64,000 nucleotides of DNA, taken from an uncultured Bacteroidales bacterium (GTDB lineage Bacteria > Bacteroidota > Bacteroidia > Bacteroidales > Paludibacteraceae). Both the position numbers and the translations under genes were made by a program. The stretch is from positions 1 to 64,000 of the forward strand of contig ONJT01000003.1 in assembly GCA_900318245.1 (NCBI GenBank). Direction: 5' to 3'. Positions 45,601 to 54,064 of the stretch are shown here, piece by piece (the first letter of the stretch is position 1; each line of letters begins with the position of its first letter). The notes beneath the pieces are model-generated. The model was not told the origin of the DNA, did no database searches, and was given only the letters and a program-made list of their open reading frames with translations.

Positions 45601-48600
45601 GCATTCGGTTGTATAATCGATATAATGAGCATCTGGAACATATAGTTTCATGGCGGTGTAGGCATTGGATTTCAATCCGCTATTATATGTATATAACTTC
45701 CATGAGGGTGTTCCGCTTCCGTGCAGTTCCAGACCGCAATTGACATTTCCGGAAGCGTGGATGTAATATGTGCCAGATGTATTATGGTTTGTAATCTTGA
45801 AAGTGGTATTCGAGGCATTGAATTGCACGGAATTACTACTGTTGTTTCCCGGAATACTGGCTGCGCCTAACGTATAGGGAGCCCCGTTGGCTTTCACGGT
45901 ATTGCTCATCGTAAACGTATAGCCGTCGCTGGCGTTTCCGCCCACCAGCCAACGCATCGCTGCTGTCGGAGTTATCTTGCTGCTCGTCTCGCTTACTGTA
46001 CTTGAGTTACTTATTTGGTTACTGCTGCAAATCATCGCATAGCCATGATTGTTGCTGACTATCACAATACTGTCGCCGGCTACGATATCGCTTAAAGAGG
46101 TTACACGTTTGTATTTCCCGAATTCACCGGTGCCATTCGCAAACACCGCATAGTAGTTCACATCGCTCGTGCTCATCGTTCCGCCCGGAGACATCGTTGT
46201 TATCATGCCTGCCGGAGCGTCCGTCGCGTGCGAATAACCCGATGTCGTTGTCCACCCTACGAAATGCTCTCTGTTGCCGCAATATGCCTCTATTGCGGAT
46301 GCCGTCTCGGTTGTCTGGTCAGGGATAGCTGCGCCTTCCTGTACGTCACTCTCCTGAATCTTCGTGCCTGTTGCCCAATAAGTCACCTTGTGCGTAGGAA
46401 TAGCCTCGAAATTGATTGTAACTGCACAGTTGCTTGTCGGAGTGATTGTAAACGTGCCATCTCCGTTATTGACAACCGTTGCTGTTCCGGAAGTTACAGT
46501 ATAGCCGCCGGTAGTTGGAACACGATAATTGGCGTTCGGCGTGGCGGTAACATCTATACTGGTACGGGTCGTTCCCGATGTAGGAGACACACTTCCGTAA
46601 GAGCCGTTGTTGGCGCTGATGCTTACGGAATATTTGACTTCGCCTTCCAGAGCCGCATTTCTCTCTGTCGCACCGGTGCTGGTTACACGCAAGCCAGAAG
46701 CCGCCGCATAGTCGTATGCATTTGCGCTCAGTCCGGCTTTAAGACGGATATACACGGTCTGACTGCTTACTGTTTCCGTCGAAGGAGTATAGGAAACACT
46801 ACTTCCCCAATCACTACTACCGTTCTTGCTCACTTCATAAATATTAGAAGGAACCGATACGACAAGATCGTTGCTTAAGTTCTTACCACTAACGGTAAAT
46901 GTCTGTGCCGGCGAACTCGGACCGGAACCGTAAACGTATTCAAATTTGCTTAGACTTGCTGTCAGAGAAATAGAGGGATCGGAAGACGGTTGATAATAGG
47001 CATAAATGGCATATGTATTATAACCGCCCGTAATAGTCGATTCTGAATACGACCTAAATTTCTGCCCTGATGCACCACCATTATAACCAAGGCAATTAGT
47101 AGATTTAATGTTAACATAATTATCTTCCGGGAACATACTGATTGTCCACTGATAGCCGCTCGTAACGGGGCTCGGCAAGGCTCCTGTTTTATGAGTATTA
47201 CCCGAAGAATAATATATGTATTGATTGCCAAGTGTTTTCAACAAGTATGTCCCGTCATCTGATGCAACCAAGGTTAAAACTTCTACCTCATTAGTTTCCT
47301 CAAGTGCAATAATTGTATTACTCTCTAAAAACTCGAATCCGGTATTAACCTGTTCATGTCCATTAGTTCCGGAAGTGGTATTCATTACATATCCACGAGT
47401 TCTCTCGACTAAAACCAATTTGGCTCCATCACTGAGGTCGGAAATGTTAGATGATGTCAGTAACGTAAATTTCTCTCTCGGGTCATCCTGTACTAATAGA
47501 GTAATCGGTACATCTACCGTAGTGGCGTCTGTGGATGTCAAACGGATATTCCCGTTTCGTGTTGCTGCCGATGCATATGCTGCTGCTTTTACGCTGATGG
47601 TGATAGTACCGCTGGCGGAACCGCTTGTCTGCTCAAAACTACTCTTGTCTATGGAGAAATAATCGCTACCGCTTGTCAGGGATACTGATATATCTGCTTT
47701 CAGGTTCACACCGGTCACGTCTATAGTCTGTGTCGCCGGACTCGGAGCACTGCCTGTCACGGCATTCCATCCCGTCACACTTGCCGGAGTTGCTATAATC
47801 GTTGGCTGGTACACCGTTCCGCTAAGTGCTACTTGGACGGCCGACTCCAATCCACAACCGCTGATAGATACATTGCCGGAATACTCGCCTGCACTCTTTC
47901 CAGAAGCCAAACGTACATATACGGTAGTCGCTGCTAATGTGCCGCTTACATCGGTAAACGTAATACTACTTGCCCAACCGGAACCGCTTGCCTTACTTAC
48001 TTGGAAGTTTGTAGGAGCAGTAACAGTCAGCGTACCGCTTTCCAGATTGCTTCCACTCATGCTGAAACTCTTTGCAGCACTCGGACCTGCGCCCACTATA
48101 TAATCCAACTCTGTCAAACTTGCCGGACTTACCGACAAACTCGGATCAGTCGTCGAACACAATGTACGATAGTTGCTATAAGTCTTTGCGCTACGCGTAA
48201 AGTTTGCTGTCACGGTAACATTCTTGGTTACGGATGTTAAATTATCCGTAACTGTCCAGTTATTAAATGCATAGTTATAAGTAGCATCTTGTGAATGAGG
48301 AGTTGCCGTAACTGTTGTTCCTCCAATCGTTACAGTATTACCGCTCTTTGTAATAGCCGTACCGCTAGCCACACCTGTCAATTGTGATGATGGAGACACT
48401 GTTCCATAACCGGCAGGGCTAACTGCAAAATCAACCGTATAACCGGATGCGGCTTTTTTGAATATATATATAGATGCCTGACTTGCACTAGAATAACAAG
48501 CAAAAATGTGAGAACTATTATTATACTGCATCACTTTACGGGTATTAGTTCCCTGTGCCACAAAGGACCCTTCTCCTGTAGTGGTATTTATGGTAACATC

Positions 48601-49056
48601 CCATATTCCATTGTTATCATTACTCGATTGTGTTCTCAAATAGTTACCACTACTAGATGCCGCGTACAAGTATCCTGGACATCCTGTTCCAGAACCATTG
48701 TTAGAATAAAATGTCCAGTAGTCACCTGATTTCCCCACTGTAAGGACATCAACTGTATTTTCCGGATTGGTAATCTTATCATTGGAAATGGTTACAGATA
48801 CAGCCGTTCTATTGTTGTTGTTTTGCTTGGTTCCAAGAGCATATGAGTTGTCGATATTCACTAATAACACCTCGTCTCCTACGGATAAGTTGCTTATATT
48901 TTTAACCAATACATAATCTGCTCCCCACACCTGCAAACTACCTATCATTAGGGCGCAAAGGAGGAGTCCTATGCTTTGTAACTTTCTTAATGCACCTAAT
49001 GCACTGATAGAACGAGAGTTACGAACATTTTTTGCTATATTAAAATTTGCTTTCAT
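39607..49056 (-). CDS. Giant secreted repeat protein with sorting tail (3149 aa)
   Basis: From ATG at 49056 (MKANFNIAKNVRNSRSISAL) it has a long N-region signal peptide ending LMIGSLQVWGADY. The body alternates Ig-like sandwich domains with the strand pattern TVYVRLASGKSAGEYSG, lipocalin- or DUF-like segments with YYIKYVAADGGKYTIQQ, and many InlB B-type repeats (such as YTFLGWWSASSGGDK and ITLYARY). The C-terminal 500 residues include LNLIANPYMA-like segments and the sorting tail YRDKMYILRGGKIYDATG. It must be a cell-surface or secreted adhesin-like protein. A longer start at 49095 is open but lacks a better signal. No repeat frame break was seen. Confidence 0.82.
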   Translation of the reverse strand: MKANFNIAKNVRNSRSISALGALRKLQSIGLLLCALMIGSLQVWGADYVLVKNISNLSVGDEVLLVNIDNSYALGTKQNNNNRTAVSVTISNDKITNPENTVDVLTVGKSGDYWTFYSNNGSGTGCPGYLYAASSSGNYLRTQSSNDNNGIWDVTINTTTGEGSFVAQGTNTRKVMQYNNSSHIFACYSSASQASIYIFKKAASGYTVDFAVSPAGYGTVSPSSQLTGVASGTAITKSGNTVTIGGTTVTATPHSQDATYNYAFNNWTVTDNLTSVTKNVTVTANFTRSAKTYSNYRTLCSTTDPSLSVSPASLTELDYIVGAGPSAAKSFSMSGSNLESGTLTVTAPTNFQVSKASGSGWASSITFTDVSGTLAATTVYVRLASGKSAGEYSGNVSISGCGLESAVQVALSGTVYQPTIIATPASVTGWNAVTGSAPSPATQTIDVTGVNLKADISVSLTSGSDYFSIDKSSFEQTSGSASGTITISVKAAAYASAATRNGNIRLTSTDATTVDVPITLLVQDDPREKFTLLTSSNISDLSDGAKLVLVERTRGYVMNTTSGTNGHEQVNTGFEFLESNTIIALEETNEVEVLTLVASDDGTYLLKTLGNQYIYYSSGNTHKTGALPSPVTSGYQWTISMFPEDNYVNIKSTNCLGYNGGASGQKFRSYSESTITGGYNTYAIYAYYQPSSDPSISLTASLSKFEYVYGSGPSSPAQTFTVSGKNLSNDLVVSVPSNIYEVSKNGSSDWGSSVSYTPSTETVSSQTVYIRLKAGLSANAYDYAAASGLRVTSTGATERNAALEGEVKYSVSISANNGSYGSVSPTSGTTRTSIDVTATPNANYRVPTTGGYTVTSGTATVVNNGDGTFTITPTSNCAVTINFEAIPTHKVTYWATGTKIQESDVQEGAAIPDQTTETASAIEAYCGNREHFVGWTTTSGYSHATDAPAGMITTMSPGGTMSTSDVNYYAVFANGTGEFGKYKRVTSLSDIVAGDSIVIVSNNHGYAMICSSNQISNSSTVSETSSKITPTAAMRWLVGGNASDGYTFTMSNTVKANGAPYTLGAASIPGNNSSNSVQFNASNTTFKITNHNTSGTYYIHASGNVNCGLELHGSGTPSWKLYTYNSGLKSNAYTAMKLYVPDAHYIDYTTECCSLQPVTDVVVNSMTNTSVTLGWTLPASTAGITKFQVIDVDNGNAVVKDNISTSATNSGSISGLTKCNTYHYKVVSYSSTCTVTSSAIEFRPFGDARTVNFNYNGGSGTPASFTTSCDGTSTTLPTPDARDGYTFLGWWSASSGGDKRGDAGDSYTVTGNTTIWAHWAQNFTVTYNRKGGTIVCGGSEIGVAGQTFTICTTEPTRSGYIFAGWDTEEGGTGTRYNAGGTFTMPSSDVTLYAQWTDNWRNLTFNVPAGGGSASGVPSGNHVRDGQSFTMPTITGKSDSKWCWTFLGWTETAPNGSGRWDVTPSYIAGGATSSAITSDKTYYAVYSKTGAGASGTVELTTAVIDGLYQAKLSEAVSGAIAYGNERSYTSNGYTWTTTTRQMWINSTNQHSTYLQFNTANTTWLKLPTLPGPISSMTIDCRNASGNALATGSVYLRTSPTGSNEATGTISSNICTFGETELTTGYLVAAQNMQILSMSISYGPPAIYGYTLDDCGCVVTEFDLTYDANTANFAGSTITPCTGVTGYKWSEHDDEYTICSTVPTCDGYKFSYWATNANGSGTHYNPGEVITCVGETPITLYARYERVHTVTFNNQGTPTPVTQASAGAAIDVPAATTPCSAEWTFAGWSKTAIAPMSLLPELEITAGTSTYTPDEDVTLYAIYRKTSTSSAFVAGMSGAYKIKATYNATDQYATDYNGAKLRYSATPGAAQTYYIKYVAADGGKYTIQQSDGQYIKYQGKSATSGAHTDLALSATEYFWRINASGSLWAVQATTSTDANTHYLQFDPNGSTGFKGYTNGINIAFVAADGQYYYRTMSCEDDFDIIFHENGTTINWATGYPEATYKDLANATIISTFPTATFDGWTFLGWRTADYEESTDAPASASVYGGTDGISGNTITVTSANIDLYPVFTRFEDNQPFDQINGGDYYIYFLDEGSDDGYGAAQRVYAGTYADKKRYNSTALCSAATTFTFTKLENGNWTIYDNTTHMYLYGIENDDLKQQASAIGAEWTLTLNGNQFDAFHVGTSYGQLIAQGGGTSATIMNYRRTNVTKDPASYHRVYLGSCTNRVFSSNPMTIPEIDLKGTVVVTASQNGAVRNTNVLTVSGHNLTPSTGEITITSNNSDVYFSLSTDKNFAKGVADQPKPSVTITANGSGIVTPTPVYVHYKPSSNVDAWTSATITASYTGAEDAEVTAELRTVKENFVIASKVGDNWYALPANMAAEGVFEPVLIDVDESAKIAYGPATVGYKMWPVQTVNGGTDEYAANGDKVRFAGNSNAGLWASNSNNHIRNWATITAIGSTAETPASYEWIIETEDREAYTLKSMYSTNYLDLYRPSSGAHAGKLVWASNSTYETNEIHFFPLTEREVITIIPREWKANGLVFSVAADNQITAVSYKIGTGSETSTTYTRHSTGGYGLYEVVLPDLTSQYGKLLTLKLTISGTPTYATTTIPIIVNANASTKTNEPFATLGAATKDYDVVVLDGKTLTTDAIASGACKFQNLYIYPGATLVNAANNNLSVRYLELRGGIKGIDHKSDLAQGVPHLKLDKNFSSTAGANLDMYVNTAHSYALSVPFDVTLSTVNFANSLNTTTSEPINGTLDAQFMIMEYDGAQRASTGKGWKHITSTERVLHAGEGYVLQGKRPKGQPFAVIRFPFSSISGWATGEGEVTKSAISISAHEGGDKTPDNDKGWNLIANPYMATLSYNGADEGWAADFTVGSLVKTDTDPWDGKYEWTSTTNAYVTMPNEWYTEFPQYRANSAQAVFEPFKNFFIQATADGSVTFDKSKRASAPRHLLAQVEKAQPIYADINLTHGEAFAQAGLTVDENATAGYKFGEDQNIFESREALTYLKMYTVADGHYLVGNTLTPAETEELIPVEFYAPNAGEYIFSLDDNSDIDRLEYVILYDAVLGLNTNLLTNDYMVDLEETGLIENRFSIGLRIKEKDNSATGIGDVSGDPERPYKFIYRDKMYILRGGKIYDATGKQVREINK

Positions 49057-49098
49057 AATCGTTTCAATTTTAATTGTTAAACATCCTTCTCTCATTCA

Positions 49099-50790
49099 TC
49101 ATTTCTCATCCGCAAATACTGCGTAGAATGTTATATTTCCCGTAATAGTTGGTGAAGTGCCATTGAACAAATCTCCCGGCGCACTATCACTTGCCCAACC
49201 GGAGTTTGATGTCCATCCCATGAAAGTACTTCCCGTACACTCACCCGGCACACTCGGATTCGCCGGAGTAGAAGTCGTCGTGTTGTACGACACATTAGAA
49301 GTCGTCTGATATGTAGAACCATTCACACTCCAAGTTACGGTACATGGTTTGTAAAACTCCGCAATAACAGTAACTGCTGCTGATGGTGTCCCAGTTAGCG
49401 AGGTGCTTGCGCTTGTCGCAGATGCAATGCTCGTTCCAGAAGCCGTTCCATATTTCCATGTCTTGAATACATAATGTGTACTACCTGCACTGGCAGTTAA
49501 TGTACGTCCGGAAGCAGAAGCAGTAACTCCTGCATCAGCTATGGTCGTTCCGTCCTCGTCTTTCTTTTGAACAGTTACAGAATAGGCAGTGACTGTACTA
49601 GTAGCAGTTTTGGTTATTCCGCCTTCCGTATAGGATGCCGTGATGGTATTACTACCAGCGACCAAAACTGTTGTTGGTGTCCATGAGGTAGAAGCAGAGA
49701 CATTAGCTGTCGTCGCATCAGAATAGGTAGCTGTTACAACCGCCCCCGTCTTGCTGAATGTTTCACCAACAAGATATTTTGTCGTTGTAGGTTGCATTGT
49801 AATTGCAATCGAAGACAAGGTCTTCGCTGCCGCACAAGATGGATTGGTTAGATAATAATACGAACCACTTGTTTGCCTAAAAACTGCATACAATGTGCCT
49901 CCATCACTAGGCATGGCTCCTGCTGTGGAACTATTATAAGTTGTGCCAGGAGAAGCTGCGGGTGTCTCTAGTGCACCAACACGCCATCCCGAATATGTAC
50001 CGTCCAAATCGCCGGGACAACTGTGTCCGCTGACTGCCATATCCTCCGTCAGATCAGCTTTTACTTTATTACTATATGTGACATATCCTCCTTCTCCGTC
50101 AGGCACTTTTAAGGTATACTTTGGCTCAGCAACAGTGTAGGTTATTATAATATCATCTATGATACGATTAGCCGTAGAACTTCCTCCTCTACTTATTCTA
50201 ACATATACATTAACATTATTGTTTGTTAAATTCTGCGAAACCTCGGTAAAAGTTCCTTTTGTGGTAGAAGCGATATTGAACGTATTTACTGTTGTCCAAT
50301 TAGAGCCATCTGTTGACGTTTGAATATAGACATTAGTGCTTGTTGTATTTGTACTTGCTTTAGTAGCATAATATTTAATATTTGTTATGGTTCCTGCAAT
50401 TTTTTCATTGGTCTTAATATAAAAACCTGTTGCGCTAAATTGGCATGACTTTGAACCGGATGCTGTGTGATTGTAGGTTGTATTCTGCGAACCAGAGTTA
50501 ACAGTCCATGCAGAATTATTTGGAAACGTTCCACTTCCTTCAAAAGTAAGTTCCATCGTTTCTCCCCACACATTTCCGCTGCCGAGAGTTAAAAGCATTA
50601 CGAGCATTGCGGCACATCTCACTACCGAATGCAGTTTTCCACTTGGTTGCCAGCAGGTCCCAAAGGGTGCTGAATAGGTGCTGAATGGGTGCTCAATGGT
50701 TGCTTCACCCGAGATCACTCCAACCTCCTTTCTCTGTGAGTCCGCTACCCGACTCCACAGAGTTTTCAAATAAGTAATTAAGTTTTTCAT
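49099..50790 (-). CDS. Surface protein with InlB repeats, no sorting tail
   Basis: The 563-residue protein begins MKNLITYLKTLW and has an unusually long N-terminal region (about 75 residues) before the hydrophobic helix AAMLVMLLTLGSGNVWG. It has a C-type beta-sandwich, Ig-like domains with the YSDATTANVSASTSW pattern, and ends right after an InlB B-repeat (GNITFYAVFADEK) without the sorting tail of its neighbours. It may be truncated, or it may rely on the giant protein 42 bases downstream. An 11-mer array (50665-50708) lies in the extended N-region. Its first codons and leader form an inverted repeat with the gene at 59762. Confidence 0.7.
   Translation of the reverse strand: MKNLITYLKTLWSRVADSQRKEVGVISGEATIEHPFSTYSAPFGTCWQPSGKLHSVVRCAAMLVMLLTLGSGNVWGETMELTFEGSGTFPNNSAWTVNSGSQNTTYNHTASGSKSCQFSATGFYIKTNEKIAGTITNIKYYATKASTNTTSTNVYIQTSTDGSNWTTVNTFNIASTTKGTFTEVSQNLTNNNVNVYVRISRGGSSTANRIIDDIIITYTVAEPKYTLKVPDGEGGYVTYSNKVKADLTEDMAVSGHSCPGDLDGTYSGWRVGALETPAASPGTTYNSSTAGAMPSDGGTLYAVFRQTSGSYYYLTNPSCAAAKTLSSIAITMQPTTTKYLVGETFSKTGAVVTATYSDATTANVSASTSWTPTTVLVAGSNTITASYTEGGITKTATSTVTAYSVTVQKKDEDGTTIADAGVTASASGRTLTASAGSTHYVFKTWKYGTASGTSIASATSASTSLTGTPSAAVTVIAEFYKPCTVTWSVNGSTYQTTSNVSYNTTTSTPANPSVPGECTGSTFMGWTSNSGWASDSAPGDLFNGTSPTITGNITFYAVFADEK
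50665..50708. repeat. In-frame 11-bp array (GGTGCTGAATG)
   Basis: GGGTGCTGAAT, AGGTGCTGAAT, GGGTGCTCAAT and a degenerate fourth copy lie within the N-terminal extension of the surface-protein gene. Confidence 0.8.
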
Positions 50791-50864
50791 AATGTATTTG
50801 GTTTTTTTATATTATTCCTTATTTATATCTACACACGCGTGTGCGTGTGGTTATATTTTGTGAG
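50755..50864 (-). repeat. Left copy of the long inverted leader repeat
   Basis: This stretch holds the first codons (MKNL-TYLKTLW), about 30 bases of leader, the box AGATATAAATAAGGAATA and the alternating purine-pyrimidine palindrome around ACACACGCGTGTG. It matches the reverse complement of 59693-59797. Homology stops sharply after TTATATTTTGTGAG at 50864. Confidence 0.8.
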
Positions 50865-51132
50865 TACAGGGCAACCCAATAGCCTATACCCGTTTTTTTA
50901 TGTTGACATAATGAAATAACTAAATATTGAAATGACAAACTTGGCAAAGTTGACAAACTTTACTTGGTCCTTTTTCCAGTCCAGCTTGTTCCTTTTTTTC
51001 TCAGCTTGTTCCTTTTTTCAACTACTTTTTTAGTTTATTTCAGTATGTCAAAGATCAATCTGTAATTTGTTTCAAGTGTCTTACAGTAACACTATTCCTT
51101 ATTTATCTTGCGCGTATGCGTATACGCGATAA
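50865..51132. other. Spacer with 20-bp repeats and a hairpin element
   Basis: No gene. It contains two copies of AGCTTGTTCCTTTTTT at 50984 and 51004, 20 bp apart (plus a degenerate one near 50963). At 51091-51130 it holds ATTCCTTATTTAT followed by the hairpin CGCGTATGCGTATACGCG just after the RES-like gene's stop. TATGTCAAAGATC here also occurs near 54936. Confidence 0.65.
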
Positions 51133-52221
51133 CTATTCTTTGATTCTTCGATACAAATTGGGATTTTCGAATCGTTTTTCCATCGCCCAAAATATTGTAT
51201 TTTCGTAATCTCCATCAGGAAATGGCAGATAACCTCTCAACGAGTCCTTATTATCTTCGTACTCTGTTGTTGTAGGTTCTGTTAGTTCGAACATGCCACA
51301 TAGTTTCGAACAATACCCTTCATCCTTAACATCATAGACAGGAATAGCAATGTTTTCAATCCTTCTGTAATTATTTCCGGTAATTTCCTTAAAATCATCT
51401 TCTTGTTGCGTGGTGTCATAAATCACCCCATCCAACTTTCTGTTACAAACATTATCCTTAACTATAAGGTGCATAACTAATTGCGGAAACACATATTCCG
51501 GGATATATACACCAGCCTTACTCGTTGTTTTAAATGAACAAGCAATAATTAATGGAAGTATTTGTAAATATTTCTTCAAACTATCTTCATTTTCAAATTC
51601 TCTTTTCAAGCGTAGATCTAACAGATTCAATGTATGCCCGTCGCATAATTTAAAGGCCGATATCATCAAGTTGTTTATACTTGCTCTTCTCATTTCTTCC
51701 CAACATACGTATATGGAACATCCCAAATACAAGCAAGGCATACCTATCATACTATATCTGTATGGTTTTATCAAGTCGCGTCGGTTGAATGGAATATGAA
51801 ACAACTCCTCCCTTGTAAATGTCTTATGCGTATCATTGCCTTCTACCCGTGAGCGCATGCGGTAGTATACATTATTTATCCCACTTGCTGTCTCAGAATG
51901 TGTTGACCAATTCTCTTTGTATTGATCCCACCAGTTATTTTCGATGCATTTAGCTATTGTCCCATTATTGTAGTCATTATACGTATTAAGAATATTATTA
52001 CAAAGATTACTAATTTCAGCAATAAAAGTACTATCAATACTGACGTTAAGAGGACGTTCTAACAAAAGGTCATTGTTTTTGCCCGTGCCATCATATGAAA
52101 TTCCATTAGAGATATATTCCTGATATTTTTCAAATGCAGTATGCAGACGCGTAGCAAAGGGCTTACTTTCAACCTTTGTCCACTCCTCAATTTGTGATAT
52201 TAAATCTTTATAATTACGCAT
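51133..52221 (-). CDS. RES-domain-like protein (possible NAD-acting toxin)
   Basis: The 362-residue protein has a helical N-terminal half. From about residue 119 the pattern VYYRMRSR ... FHIPFNRRDLIKPYRYSMIG, then PCLYLGCSIYVCWEE, resembles the RES fold, whose Arg, Tyr and Glu residues bind and degrade NAD+. Classic RES toxins are near 150-200 residues with an Xre-type antitoxin, so this is a longer form and no antitoxin is adjacent. It is the last gene of the minus-strand cargo block. Similarity is from pattern only. Confidence 0.5.
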   Translation of the reverse strand: MRNYKDLISQIEEWTKVESKPFATRLHTAFEKYQEYISNGISYDGTGKNNDLLLERPLNVSIDSTFIAEISNLCNNILNTYNDYNNGTIAKCIENNWWDQYKENWSTHSETASGINNVYYRMRSRVEGNDTHKTFTREELFHIPFNRRDLIKPYRYSMIGMPCLYLGCSIYVCWEEMRRASINNLMISAFKLCDGHTLNLLDLRLKREFENEDSLKKYLQILPLIIACSFKTTSKAGVYIPEYVFPQLVMHLIVKDNVCNRKLDGVIYDTTQQEDDFKEITGNNYRRIENIAIPVYDVKDEGYCSKLCGMFELTEPTTTEYEDNKDSLRGYLPFPDGDYENTIFWAMEKRFENPNLYRRIKE

Positions 52222-52345
52222 TCCTACTAATTATTCTGTTGTAGTGTTACTATTAGGGTAGAATACTAAAAAAACTGTTTGTGTATTTAGTTTATTTTAA
52301 TTGGTGATTAAAGGATAATTTAATGTCCTTTAACCGTGAATAGCC

Positions 52346-52978
52346 CTACATAATATGCACAGGCCATAATTTTTCTACAAATCTATAATTATCCATAATT
52401 ATGAACTTTTCTACACCAATAGCGTTGATTAGATTTTGAGGGAAACGCGCAACGTCATTATACTCCTTTACTACAACAAATTCCACATCATCTAATAAGA
52501 ATGGATAATCATGAGGGACGCGCCATTCTCGCTCATGACTAAAATCAACAGTCGGGAAATATTGCCCTTTCATGTGATTCGGACGATATTGCGGAGAGAA
52601 CGGAGTTATAAAAGGCCATACATGCTTATCAAATTGTCTTTTAGACATTTGTTTTTTTAGATGGTCTGGACGCACATAGTATGCAGGTCCACCATGCTTA
52701 ACAAAAACAGATTTTTTAGAGAAACCTACACCATATGGAGAGTATTGCTGTGTGTGCGCCAATAAACTAGACCATGGACATTCTGTCATACACACAGCAT
52801 GTGCACCGGTCCATGGCATGGTAGACGCATTAATAATTTGGTTATTCAAGATTGATACCAAACGGTCAAAAGCACTCATCTGAGCAAAAGGTCTGGCAGG
52901 ATTATCCTCTGCTGCAGAACATAATGCTCCGTCTTTAGTAAAATGCGCTAAATAATTCGAAAAATCCGGTCTGTTCAT
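52346..52978 (-). CDS. AbiGi/DUF2971-like protein
   Basis: The 210-residue protein has the pattern YLAHFTKDG, NNQIINASTMPW, AVCMTECPWSSLLAHTQQYS, YGVGFSK and HEREWRVP. This matches what I know of the DUF2971/AbiGi group tied to abortive-infection systems and other defence islands. The exact role in defence is not established here. Upstream it carries a leader with ACACGATAAAAGGACGAAAAG, close to those of other cargo genes. Confidence 0.6.
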   Translation of the reverse strand: MNRPDFSNYLAHFTKDGALCSAAEDNPARPFAQMSAFDRLVSILNNQIINASTMPWTGAHAVCMTECPWSSLLAHTQQYSPYGVGFSKKSVFVKHGGPAYYVRPDHLKKQMSKRQFDKHVWPFITPFSPQYRPNHMKGQYFPTVDFSHEREWRVPHDYPFLLDDVEFVVVKEYNDVARFPQNLINAIGVEKFIIMDNYRFVEKLWPVHIM

Positions 52979-53044
52979 AATCTTTTCGTCCTTTTATCGT
53001 GTTGACTTCACGTTTAAAGTGTTAATTATGATATTATATTTGAG

Positions 53045-53584
53045 TTAACAATTTTCTTTGATATCTATGAATACTTCAATTGCTATTCGTTGTGCATCTT
53101 CAACTCGTTCGTCTGCACTTGGTTTCCAGTTCTTACAATACCAACGGTAAGTGTGCATCCGATAGTTGTCAAGAATATATTTGCGTACACCGCCGGGCGT
53201 TCGGTTGTATCTGGAGCAACAAATAACATGGTCTACTTCGTTAAGTTCCGCCCAGTGCATATTGTTCTTGAATGTAATAAAGTCATCTTCGTTAAATGGG
53301 TTTTCTTCGTCAATATCACAGCCCAAAGCGTCTCCTGCACTAAAAATAGCTATCTTCTTCCCTTTATATTCAAATAGTGCTCGGAAATCTGAAAATAACA
53401 TCATTGCCGATGTCGCATGACTTGTTCTAATCTGTTCCAATACTTCAGAGAATGTGGGTCTATTTATTAATGACTTCGGCACAAAATCAATCTCTCGTCC
53501 CGCATTCTTCAGTAGGTTATACACCAACCAAGCGGTATGTGTCTTCCCGCAATTCTGTACTCCATATATTACAAATAATGCCAT
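53045..53584 (-). CDS. Small P-loop NTPase of unknown family
   Basis: From ATG at 53584 it encodes 179 residues with Walker A GVQNCGKTHT at about residues 8-17 and a likely acidic Walker B near AIFSAGD. A GTG start upstream at 53614 is possible but would translate the shared leader. It resembles small kinase-like or GTPase-like proteins; the family is not recognised. The leader GTTGTGCCCGACACGGATGAG lies directly upstream. Confidence 0.65.
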   Translation of the reverse strand: MALFVIYGVQNCGKTHTAWLVYNLLKNAGREIDFVPKSLINRPTFSEVLEQIRTSHATSAMMLFSDFRALFEYKGKKIAIFSAGDALGCDIDEENPFNEDDFITFKNNMHWAELNEVDHVICCSRYNRTPGGVRKYILDNYRMHTYRWYCKNWKPSADERVEDAQRIAIEVFIDIKENC

Positions 53585-54064
53585 ACTCTTTTCCCCCTCA
53601 TCCGTGTCGGGCACAACTATTATTTGTTTTCGTTACAATTAATATACTTCCGTTTTTATTTCGTTTTCGGTCCATTTAAGGACCAATGTAGGACAATTAT
53701 AGGACCTATCGCGTATCCTGCACCACCTTATATATAATATGTATATATCCCGTGATTTTCACTCTTTCATCCTTTCAATCCTTCATCCTGATATTCCTTT
53801 ACTTGTTCCTTTTTTACTAAGCTTGTTCCTTTTTTACTCAGCCTGTTCCTTTTTTCAACTCTTTCCCCACACTTTCACTCTCCCCGCATAGCCTGTTCCT
53901 TTTTTCATTTCATCCCCCCTCATTCTCTAACTCACTCATTCACTAACTCCCTTGTATAGCCTGTTCCTTTTTTGACCCGCTCACTCTGCCCAACATTCCC
54001 TCACCCCGCACAGCCTGTTCCTTTTTTCATTTCATCTCCCCTCATTCTCTAACTCACTCATTCA
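53585..54064. repeat. Repeat-rich spacer: 11-bp GGACC array and CCTGTTCCTTTTTT array
   Basis: At 53669-53712, GGTCC and three GGAC(C/A) motifs recur exactly every 11 bp, upstream of the P-loop gene. From 53802 on, CTTGTTCC/CCTGTTCC plus a T-run recurs at 53802, 53822, 53842, 53892, 53960 and 54014. The stretch 53882-54003 is a 122-bp unit repeated at 54004-54125 with few changes. No gene is seen. Confidence 0.75.
53590..53613 (-). promoter_or_regulatory. Shared cargo leader, copy at the P-loop gene
   Basis: On the minus strand, GTGCCCGACACGGATGAGG is followed by GGAAAAGAGT and the ATG. Matching copies stand before the genes at 56607, 57528 and 58229. Confidence 0.7.
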
